Shown in pieces: positions 1-5,420 of a DNA stretch of 7,069 nt; the first letter of the stretch is position 1; each line of letters opens with the position of its first letter. A model generated the notes under the pieces. The model was not told where the DNA came from. It saw nothing but the letters and a program-made list of their open reading frames with translations, and did no database searches. Source of the DNA: DATCVA01 sp036567205 (lineage in GTDB: Bacteria > Pseudomonadota > Gammaproteobacteria > Burkholderiales > Burkholderiaceae_B). The position numbers were made by a program, and so were the translations under genes. The DNA lies in assembly GCA_036567205.1 (NCBI GenBank), contig DATCVA010000184.1:1-7069 (forward strand). The letters run 5' to 3'.

Positions 1-978
1 GACGAAGCCGACAAAGGCTACCACCATGATGAGCGGACCGGGGTTGGCTTCGCCCAGTGCCAGGCCATCAATCATTTGCGCGGGCGTGAGCCAGTCGTAA
101 TAACCCACCGCGCCCTGGTATATATACGGCAGGACCGCATAGGCGCCACCGAAGGTGAGTAACGCCGCTTTGGTAAAAAACCAACCCATTTGCGTTAAGG
201 TATGCTGCCAGCCAAAGGCCATCGTGAGCAGCGCCATCGGAACTAGCCACAGCACGGCGCCCACTAGCGCGACGCGCACCAGCCCCGTCCAGCGAAATAC
301 GGCATGCTTTGGCGTCGGTGTGTCATCGTCGATCAGCGCGGATCCGAAAGATTTATTGGCTTGCGTTTGGCCGCTACCAATTGTGAAGGTATGGGGCGCG
401 AGGCGGCTACCGATATACCCGATGAGCGCTGCGGTGGCGACAATAATGGGAAACGGCACATTCAGGGCGAAGATGGCCACGAACGCCGCGGCGGCAATCG
501 CCCACATCACGCCATTTTTAAGCGCTCGCGAACCGATGCGATGCACCGCATGCACCACCACTGCCGTGATCGCCGGTTTAATGCCATAAAAGAGGCCCGC
601 CACCAGAGGCTGCTGGCCAAAGGCAATATATATCCACGACAAAAAAATCAGGAAAAAAAGCGATGGCAGAACAAAGAGAACACCGGCTGCGATACCCCCG
701 CGCGTGCGATGCATCAGCCACCCCATATACGTGGCCATTTGCTGCCCCTCGGGGCCGGGCAATAGCATGCAGTAATTGAGCGCATGCAGAAAACGCGTTT
801 CACTGATCCAGCGGCGCTGCTCCACGAGCTCGCGATGCATCAGGGATATCTGCCCTGCTGGGCCGCCAAAGCCGATGAAACCGAGCTTGAGCCATAGCCG
901 GAACGCTTGCCCAAAGGTGACTGCCTCGGGTTTTTGTAGCGCCTCCCCATCATGGGTGAATGGAGTGATCGTGGTCAT
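1..978 (-). CDS. chrA: Chromate transporter ChrA, 3'-truncated by window edge
   Basis: Membrane transporter of the CHR family that exports chromate from the cytoplasm and so gives chromate resistance. The frame opens with ATG at 978 and stays open for 326 codons to the left edge, so the C-terminus lies outside the window; long-chain ChrA proteins are usually about 400 residues or more. Visible family signatures are FGGPAGQISLMHRELVE (about residues 37-53, followed by RRWI), LLPGPEGQQ (72-80), TFGGAYAVLPY (275-285) and LALGEANPGPLIMVV (306-320). The first and third mark the starts of the N- and C-terminal halves of the duplicated fold. Hydrophobic segments lie near 96-120, 158-190 and 232-256. 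The start codon overlaps the chrB stop in ATGA and no Shine-Dalgarno is evident, so translation is probably coupled to chrB. Identity is very secure; only the 3' end is unseen. Confidence 0.95.
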   Translation of the reverse strand, partial: MTTITPFTHDGEALQKPEAVTFGQAFRLWLKLGFIGFGGPAGQISLMHRELVEQRRWISETRFLHALNYCMLLPGPEGQQMATYMGWLMHRTRGGIAAGVLFVLPSLFFLIFLSWIYIAFGQQPLVAGLFYGIKPAITAVVVHAVHRIGSRALKNGVMWAIAAAAFVAIFALNVPFPIIVATAALIGYIGSRLAPHTFTIGSGQTQANKSFGSALIDDDTPTPKHAVFRWTGLVRVALVGAVLWLVPMALLTMAFGWQHTLTQMGWFFTKAALLTFGGAYAVLPYIYQGAVGYYDWLTPAQMIDGLALGEANPGPLIMVVAFVGFV

Positions 979-1913
979 GGGGTTGACGCTTCATTATCAA
1001 AGGCGGCCAGCAGGTTGTCAAAGACACCACCCGCTGCAGCGGCGAGCTGGTCGTCATCCGTAAAGGTGTCGCGCTGCCCGGCCAAGATGCATTCAATGCC
1101 GCTCGCCTCGGGCGGCTGCACCCCGCCGACATCCAGGTAATGCACCAAGGCGCCAATACGCCGCAACCCTGGTTGATCCAGGCCAAAACTGGCTAACAGC
1201 ACTTCGAAACTGACCCGTGCGTCGATATGGGTAAAGGTGGCGCCATCAAAATCAAAACCGAGCGCATCGGCCGGACATTGGGCGGGTGATTCGAGCCAGA
1301 CAAAACGTGCCTGGGGATCGATGAAACGGCGAATGAGCCAGGCGCACGCTAAGCGGTCAACCCAAGGGCGCTGACGCGTCGCCCAGATTCGGGCTTGATA
1401 GTCTTTGGAAAAAAGGCGCGGTATGGTCCCCTCGACTGAATGGGGTTCATCGGGTGCCAAGGCGCGGTTAGCGCTCAATTCCAATTCTTGTAATGCCGTA
1501 TCGACCTGGCGCTGCGCCTCACCCGGAAAAAAATCGATCTGAGCGAGGCTGGCAAACGCCTTGCGGAATTTACGCGCCTGTTTGAGCGTGCTGATGGCCG
1601 TTTCAGTGTTTAGCGTCTGATGAGCATCATCGATTTGCGCCAATAAGGCCCCGTAGTCTTCACTACGGTCAAATAAAGTAGAGAACCGGGCATGCTCGGG
1701 TTCGTCCGTACTCAGCACATAGGCCGTGCCGCCTCCGGCTCGCACGTCGGCGCCAATGGCGTCCAGCGTGGTGCGACACTCTTCGAGTTGCGGCAGCAGA
1801 TACGCCCCGTCGCGCAGCACTGCTGCGCCGCAGGTTTTAAGCGCGCGCCAAGCCCGCATTCGAATGGTTGCGTTCTCGGTAGGCAAGGAAATAACCAATA
1901 AAATCCAATTCAT
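975..1913 (-). CDS. chrB: Chromate resistance protein ChrB (chromate-responsive regulator)
   Basis: A 312-residue ChrB-family protein, full length for the family. The N-terminal part (about 1-150) opens with MNWILLVISLPTENATIRMR and has the basic, helix-rich look of the ChrB N-terminal domain. The C-terminal domain (about 177-285) carries RQRPWVDRLACAWLIRRF, GFDFDGATFTHIDARVSFE and LVHYLDVGG, all typical of ChrB. In characterised chr operons ChrB acts as a chromate-sensing regulator of chrA transcription; some homologues are also said to aid resistance directly. The gene directly precedes chrA and its TGA overlaps the chrA ATG, so the two form a tight operon. I kept ATG at 1913 because the family characteristically begins with MNW-like residues, although no good Shine-Dalgarno precedes it. 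The AT-rich upstream region holds inverted repeats that could be its own operator. Confidence 0.94.
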   Translation of the reverse strand: MNWILLVISLPTENATIRMRAWRALKTCGAAVLRDGAYLLPQLEECRTTLDAIGADVRAGGGTAYVLSTDEPEHARFSTLFDRSEDYGALLAQIDDAHQTLNTETAISTLKQARKFRKAFASLAQIDFFPGEAQRQVDTALQELELSANRALAPDEPHSVEGTIPRLFSKDYQARIWATRQRPWVDRLACAWLIRRFIDPQARFVWLESPAQCPADALGFDFDGATFTHIDARVSFEVLLASFGLDQPGLRRIGALVHYLDVGGVQPPEASGIECILAGQRDTFTDDDQLAAAAGGVFDNLLAAFDNEASTP

Positions 1914-1922
1914 TTGTAGAGT

Positions 1923-1977
1923 TTATTACGAAATAAGTAATTTACGCTACATATTTATTTGGCAATCTACATTTCAA
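1923..1977 (-). promoter_or_regulatory. Candidate chrBA promoter/operator region with inverted repeats
   Basis: The 87 bases between the transporter stop and chrB are much richer in A+T than the flanking genes. On the minus strand TTGCCA (1965-1960) is followed after 15 bases by TAAATT (1944-1939). An alternative is TTGAAA (1977-1972) with a poor -10 box around 1953. Two overlapping inverted repeats lie next to the chrB start: TTATT-ACGA-AATAA (1923-1936) and ATTAC-7-GTAAT (1925-1941). The hexamer ATGTAG also occurs twice, and its partial inverse CTACA stands just before the chrB ATG. These are plausible targets for ChrB, but the exact promoter boxes are uncertain. Confidence 0.35.
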
Positions 1978-1986
1978 GGAACGTAC

Positions 1987-2008
1987 AAAAAACACCGCAG
2001 TCAGTGGT
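1987..2008 (-). terminator. Weak candidate intrinsic terminator after the EamA gene
   Basis: On the minus strand a short imperfect hairpin, ACCAC-TGACT-GCGGT with one A/C mismatch, overlaps the transporter stop codon and is followed closely by six T residues (1992-1987). The stem is only five pairs long, so termination would be partial at best. Some read-through into chrBA is therefore possible. Confidence 0.25.
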
Positions 2009-3050
2009 TGTGCCGATGGTGTGCGTCGGGAAAGTGCTCGTGCGTGTGCGTCAACGGCTCATGACGATGCCAGTGTCGATGCGCGGTTCCTGGGACGACG
2101 GGCTCGTCGTGCAAATGTTGATGGTGTTCATCGTGCGTGTGCTCATGTTCATGCTCCAACACTTCATGTGTATGGGTATGTCGGTGCCGCTCGGTCAGAT
2201 GCAGCCAAATGCCGACTGCCATCAAGGCGCCGGCGACGAGCAACGGCACGGTGACGGGTTCGCCCAGCGCAATGGCTAAGACGGCACCAAAAAAAGGCGC
2301 CACCGAAAAATACGCTCCGGTTCGCGCCGTACCCAGATGGCGCAAGCTGACGACGAACAACGCCAGACTTACACCGTAGGCCAAAAAGCCCACCGTCATG
2401 GCGCCCGCCAGACTGGACCATGCAGGCAACGAAGCACCCACGCTAAACGCTAAGATTAAATTCACGATGCCCGCCACGAGCCCCTTCACCGAAGCGATCC
2501 AGGTGGCATCGGTAAGCGAGACCTTGCGCGTCAGGTTGTTGTCAATGCCCCAGGCCAAGCAGGCGCCAAGCACCGCCAACGCCGGCCAGACTCCAGCAAA
2601 GCGCGCGTCACCCGGCCAACTGAGCGCCAGCGCCCCGGCGACTATTGCCACCATGCCTAGCGCAATACGGCGATCAAAGTTTTCCTTAAAGACAAACCAC
2701 GCCAACAGTGCTGTAAACACGCCTTCGGCATTCAGCAGTAAGGAGGCACCCGACGCGGGCATCCCCGTGAGACCCAGCATGAGCAAGACCGGACCGACTA
2801 CGCCGCCGGCGCCAATAGCCCCGAGTAGCCACGGCATTTCGGGGCGCGGTAAGCGCACGGCCGGGGCGCGTCTTACGCGGCGATAGAGCGTGAGCCCTAT
2901 CCCCGAGCCCAGATACAGCAAGCCTGCCAGCAACCAAGGGCTAACGCTCTCGAGCAACAATTTAGCCAAGGGCGTTCCGGCGCCAAACAGCAGCGCCGCC
3001 AGTAAGGCGGGCATGACCCCTGGTTGTCGCAAACCCCGTTTCCAATTCAT
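2001..3050 (-). CDS. EamA/DMT-family membrane transporter with histidine-rich C-terminal tail
   Basis: A 349-residue integral membrane protein of the drug/metabolite transporter superfamily. Two tandem EamA repeats are visible. The first (about 10-140) includes LLLNAEGVFTALLAWFVFKE; the second (about 150-285) includes GTARTGAYFSVAPFFGAVLA and GEPVTVPLLVAGALMAVGIW. About ten hydrophobic segments can be drawn. The last 63 residues hold 23 histidines in HxH runs, ending in DAHHRHNH. This is very likely a cytosolic metal-binding tail, and it points to a divalent cation such as nickel or cobalt as the substrate. I chose ATG at 3050 because GAGGAA (3063-3058) stands 7 bases upstream; an in-frame ATG at 3086 would add 12 residues but has no good ribosome-binding site. 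The gene lies downstream of a metal-responsive repressor and a DUF2798 gene on the same strand. The substrate is inferred, not shown. Confidence 0.88.
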   Translation of the reverse strand: MNWKRGLRQPGVMPALLAALLFGAGTPLAKLLLESVSPWLLAGLLYLGSGIGLTLYRRVRRAPAVRLPRPEMPWLLGAIGAGGVVGPVLLMLGLTGMPASGASLLLNAEGVFTALLAWFVFKENFDRRIALGMVAIVAGALALSWPGDARFAGVWPALAVLGACLAWGIDNNLTRKVSLTDATWIASVKGLVAGIVNLILAFSVGASLPAWSSLAGAMTVGFLAYGVSLALFVVSLRHLGTARTGAYFSVAPFFGAVLAIALGEPVTVPLLVAGALMAVGIWLHLTERHRHTHTHEVLEHEHEHTHDEHHQHLHDEPVVPGTAHRHWHRHEPLTHTHEHFPDAHHRHNH

Positions 3051-3057
3051 GGGGGTA

Positions 3058-3063
3058 TTCCTC
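3058..3063 (-). promoter_or_regulatory. Ribosome-binding site deciding the EamA start
   Basis: GAGGAA on the minus strand lies 7 bases before ATG 3050. It falls inside the 12-codon extension that would result from the upstream ATG at 3086, which has no purine-rich site of its own. This supports the shorter protein. Confidence 0.7.
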
Positions 3064-3104
3064 GTATGCTTAGGCAATGAATGCATTCGTCTCGGGGCGT
3101 GGTG

Positions 3105-3344
3105 TCAGGCGCCGTCAGCGGCCATGGTGCGTGAGGCGACCCAGCGTCGCAGACGCGCGGCCAACAAAAAGTTGCAAAAGAACGCGACCGGCCAGGCCAC
3201 ACTCCAAGCCATGGCCCAGCGGATCAAAAAATCAGCATCCAAGCCAGTATTGAGCGCCGTGATGAAGCACGTCATGATCAGTGACATCACACAGGACATC
3301 AAGGTTGCAAACGTGAGATTGACATATTTGGGGTTAATTCGCAT
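3105..3344 (-). CDS. DUF2798 family small membrane protein
   Basis: A 79-residue protein with two hydrophobic segments (about 12-33 and 45-65) and a basic C-terminal end (AARLRRWVASR). The pattern MRINPKYVNLTFATLMSCVMS, then TALNTGLDADF and AWSVAWPVAF, fits the DUF2798 family, whose members are two-helix inner-membrane proteins of roughly this length and unknown biochemical role. I prefer ATG at 3344, since the family begins about here and GAGA stands 5 bases upstream. A GTG at 3383 would add 13 residues (MAKPSLPLPIENR). The gene sits 67 bases after the repressor and 54 bases before the His-tailed transporter, all on one strand, so it is probably part of the same metal-responsive operon. It could be an accessory subunit or stabiliser of the transporter; that is speculation. 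Confidence 0.8.
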   Translation of the reverse strand: MRINPKYVNLTFATLMSCVMSLIMTCFITALNTGLDADFLIRWAMAWSVAWPVAFFCNFLLAARLRRWVASRTMAADGA

Positions 3345-3411
3345 CCGATTCTCAATAGGTAATGGTAGGCTTGGCTTCGCCACACATGCCTAGCGCCAGA
3401 CATACAGAGCA

Positions 3412-3693
3412 TCATAGGTATTTAGCAATCTGCTTGAATGCTTCGAGCGGCGCTCGATCATCGCGGGTCAACGCTTGGACGGTATCTTCCAGGCAGTGAT
3501 CGATGTGATCCTGAATGAATGTGCGTTTGGCTTGGCAGACGGCCTTTTCCACTGCGTACAGCTGCTGAGCAACGTCCACGCATGCTCTACCCTCTTCAAT
3601 CATCGTGATGATACTGCGCAAATGACCTTCAGCACGTTTGAGCCGCTTCACGATACGGTCGTGGCTTTGGTGTAAATGCGGATGCTCGTCCAT
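3412..3693 (-). CDS. DUF156 (CsoR/RcnR family) metal-sensing transcriptional repressor
   Basis: A 93-residue all-helical DNA-binding repressor of the CsoR/RcnR/FrmR family, which is full length for the group. The core motif RIVKRLKRAEGHLRSII (13-29) is the family's first helix. Likely metal ligands are His6, Cys38, His63 and Cys67, in the contexts GRACVD and DHIDHCLED. Their spacing of 32, 25 and 4 residues gives an H-C-H-C W-X-Y-Z fingerprint, which I recall as that of the nickel sensor InrS; CsoR copper sensors share X-Y-Z as C-H-C, and RcnR has H-C-H-H. Extra histidines (His4, His8, His11) enrich the N-terminus. Metal binding is expected to release the protein from DNA. A C/G-tract near-palindrome inside its own promoter is the probable operator. 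Nickel or cobalt is the best guess; copper cannot be excluded. No clear Shine-Dalgarno precedes ATG 3693. Confidence 0.9.
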   Translation of the reverse strand: MDEHPHLHQSHDRIVKRLKRAEGHLRSIITMIEEGRACVDVAQQLYAVEKAVCQAKRTFIQDHIDHCLEDTVQALTRDDRAPLEAFKQIAKYL

Positions 3694-3729
3694 GGATTGG
3701 CGCGTTCTTATTTAACTCTGAAGAAGCGA

Positions 3730-3759
3730 ATTTTATCCTCCCCGGGGGGATATGGTCAA
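3730..3759 (-). promoter_or_regulatory. Promoter of the metal-responsive operon
   Basis: On the minus strand TTGACC (3759-3754, five of six matches to the -35 consensus) is followed after 18 bases by TAAAAT (3735-3730, five of six matches to the -10 consensus). Transcription would begin near 3723, about 30 bases before the repressor ATG at 3693. This is the best sigma70-type promoter seen in the window. Confidence 0.65.
3734..3752. promoter_or_regulatory. Probable operator: 19-bp C/G-tract near-palindrome
   Basis: A 19-base inverted repeat with arms TATCC and GGATA around a C4-G4-type core; eight of nine base pairs match about a central base. It fills the spacer between the -35 and -10 boxes of the repressor operon, so a bound protein would block RNA polymerase. 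DUF156 regulators such as RcnR, DmeR and CsoR bind sites with a G/C tract flanked by AT-rich inverted arms, so this fits autoregulation. Only one copy was found in the window. Confidence 0.65.
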
Positions 3760-3778
3760 TGTTTAGTGCTCGTGGCAA

Positions 3779-3923
3779 TTAGCCGCCTTGCTCAATCTTT
3801 ATCTCGAAGTCATCCGATACGCTGTTTTCTGTTTTAAATTCAACGGCAATAAGCGGAATGCTCGGAACGAGAATGGCCGGCCCCTTATAGTTCCTGGAAA
3901 TAATTATGCGTAATCTCTGGCTT
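3779..3923 (-). pseudogene. Possible C-terminal remnant of an unidentified gene
   Basis: Just after the ugd stop, in a different frame, the minus strand stays open for about 48 codons and ends in TAA at 3781-3779. The final part reads like real protein: GPAILVPSIPLIAVEFKTEN, then SVSDDFEIKIEQGG. There is no start codon or ribosome-binding site of its own; the frame runs back into ugd, where it is only a shadow. I do not recognise the family. It may be the tail of a gene whose front was lost when the region was rearranged, or chance. Confidence 0.25.
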
Positions 3924-5279
3924 TTACCCAACGAGGGCAATCTGCTGATTTGCAGGGCTGGCAATCTGGCCCAGACGATAGTGCTGAAGCCCATAAGCTT
4001 GCAAAGCGGATGCGTCAAACATATTACGGGCATCGAAGATGGCGTGCGACTGTAGCAGCTCTGCAAGTTTGCCGAAATCTGTTGTTTTAAACTCGTCCCA
4101 CTCAGTCATAACTACAAGGACATCGGCACCCTTGCAAACTTCCATGCCGGACCGGCCAAAGATGATGGATGCAGCACCCAGCGCGCGCTGAGCAGCAATA
4201 GTTGCCACTGGGTCATAAGCGGAAACCAGCGCGCCTTCCTCAAGCAGGTTCTGGATTAGAGTCAGGCTTGGCGACGCCCGAACATCGTCCGTATCGGGCT
4301 TGAACGACAGCCCCCATACGGCGATACGCCGGCCTTCCAGCTGGCCGCCGAAATGATGGCGAATCGTCTCCAGCAGCAATTGCCCTTGACGCCGGTTAAC
4401 GCGTTCGATGCTGCGCAACATATAAGCCGGCTCTTGAACTGTTCCTGCGCAAGCAATTAACGCACACAAGTCTTTGGGCAGGCAAGATCCACCGTAGCCC
4501 ACTCCTGGATAGAGGTAACTGTCACCGATGCGAGGATCGCTTTTCAATACGCGGCAGACCGCCTGGATGTCGGCGTTTAACCGGCCAGCAATGTCCGATA
4601 GCTCGTTTATCATGGAAATGCGTGCAGCCAGCATGGCGTTGCAGGCATATTTTGCAAATTCCGCGGTACGCCGGTCCATAAATAATAACCGTGACCGGTC
4701 AGGGTCAAAGGGAGCATAGAGTTCGTCCAGCACGGTCGCTGGATAGTCTTCGTTTGTTCCCACCACGATCCGGCATGGAGCATGAAAATCTTTTACGGCT
4801 CGCCCTTCCGCCAGGAACTCGGGGTTGGATGCTACGAAAACGCGAGGATGGGCGCCATAGCCGGCCTCGCCTACATTCAGGATTTCCTCAATACGATCGG
4901 CGGTGCCGACAGGAACTGTTGACTTGATCACAACGATACAGTCGCCGAAGGCCGTATTGGCCAACTCTTTGGCGCAGTGAAGGAGATTGTCGAGGTTGGC
5001 GCTGCCGTTCGATTGCGAAGGGGTTCCAATCGCCAGGAATATGATGTCCGCATTACGTACAGCGCGCGCGACATTGTTTTCAAAAAACAGGCGGTTCGCC
5101 TGCAACTGATCGCCAAGCAGTTTATCAAGGCCAGGCTCATGGAATGGAACCTGGCCCGCTTCCAGCGTTTTTATTTTGTCGATATCGTGATCTACGCACA
5201 CAACCTGATTGCCCGCCTCTGCCAGACAACATGCAGTAACGAGTCCTACATAGCCTGCTCCAATGACAACGACGTTCAT
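3924..5279 (-). CDS. ugd: UDP-glucose 6-dehydrogenase
   Basis: A cytoplasmic enzyme that oxidises UDP-glucose to UDP-glucuronate with two NAD+, supplying acidic sugars for capsule, exopolysaccharide or lipopolysaccharide. Length is 451 residues, full for the family. The NAD-binding Rossmann motif GAGYVGL is at 7-13. The central domain has SNPEFLAEG (151-159) and EFAKYACNAMLA with Lys210. The catalytic cysteine is Cys266 in GYGGSCLPKD, with Lys269 nearby. The C-terminal UDP-binding domain shows GLSFKPDTDDVR (323-334). Substrate could in principle be another NDP-hexose of the UDP-glucose/GDP-mannose dehydrogenase family, but the sequence fits UDP-glucose. AGGA (5290-5287) lies 7 bases before ATG 5279. 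The start overlaps, as ATGA, the end of a short open frame from upstream. It follows the glycosyltransferase by 141 bases on the same strand. Confidence 0.95.
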   Translation of the reverse strand: MNVVVIGAGYVGLVTACCLAEAGNQVVCVDHDIDKIKTLEAGQVPFHEPGLDKLLGDQLQANRLFFENNVARAVRNADIIFLAIGTPSQSNGSANLDNLLHCAKELANTAFGDCIVVIKSTVPVGTADRIEEILNVGEAGYGAHPRVFVASNPEFLAEGRAVKDFHAPCRIVVGTNEDYPATVLDELYAPFDPDRSRLLFMDRRTAEFAKYACNAMLAARISMINELSDIAGRLNADIQAVCRVLKSDPRIGDSYLYPGVGYGGSCLPKDLCALIACAGTVQEPAYMLRSIERVNRRQGQLLLETIRHHFGGQLEGRRIAVWGLSFKPDTDDVRASPSLTLIQNLLEEGALVSAYDPVATIAAQRALGAASIIFGRSGMEVCKGADVLVVMTEWDEFKTTDFGKLAELLQSHAIFDARNMFDASALQAYGLQHYRLGQIASPANQQIALVG

Positions 5280-5420
5280 AATGCGGTCCTGTAGTAGAAG
5301 AAGTTCATGAGTTCGAAGCTGTGTTGCATGCTATCGACGTAGCCATGCCCTGATGGCGCGACAGCACAACCGGATGCAAGCCATGGCAACGGAGCAAGTC
5401 GTATGCCTACAGACAGTTGC
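5276..5420 (-). pseudogene. Open-frame tail overlapping the ugd start, possible remnant or tiny ORF
   Basis: Between the glycosyltransferase stop and ugd one frame stays open and ends in TGA (5278-5276), which overlaps the ugd ATG by four bases (ATGA), a usual sign of translational coupling. The last part reads GHGYVDSMQHSFELMNFFYY followed by RTAL. Its codons are rich in third-position G or C (18 of 23 from the glycine at GHGY onward), as in true genes here. The frame extends back to an ATG at 5479 inside the glycosyltransferase gene, giving at most 67 residues. I do not recognise it. It may be the end of a gene whose front was deleted, a lost extension of the glycosyltransferase by frameshift, or a small leader ORF. 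Confidence 0.3.
5287..5290 (-). promoter_or_regulatory. ugd: Ribosome-binding site of ugd
   Basis: AGGA on the minus strand, 7 bases upstream of ATG 5279. It agrees with the MNVVVIGAGYVGL start, which places the Rossmann glycine motif at the extreme N-terminus as usual in this family. Confidence 0.6.

Noticed and set aside
155..765. Long plus-strand open frames over the chrA region
   Set aside because: They are antisense shadows of chrA, which has unmistakable family motifs on the minus strand and only lacks a stop because it runs off the edge.
2005..2195. Apparent short tandem repeat rich in GTG/ATG triplets on the plus strand
   Set aside because: It is explained by runs of histidine codons in the minus-strand transporter tail; spacing is codon-based and irregular, not a microsatellite or CRISPR array.
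3050..3057. ATACCCCC tract just before the EamA start as a second DUF156 operator
   Set aside because: It has no inverted partner arm and lies between the ribosome-binding site and the start codon; chance is the simpler explanation.
3051..3086. Twelve-residue N-terminal extension of the EamA protein from ATG 3086
   Set aside because: The GAGGAA ribosome-binding site lies inside it, 7 bases before ATG 3050, and no such site precedes ATG 3086.
3875..3882. GGCCGGCC 8-base palindrome downstream of ugd
   Set aside because: Too short for a terminator stem with a loop, has no following T run, and is not unusual in GC-rich DNA.
3779..4066. Full 95-residue minus-strand frame as an intact gene
   Set aside because: Its first half lies wholly inside ugd in another frame and its start has no ribosome-binding support; only the part beyond the ugd stop might be meaningful.
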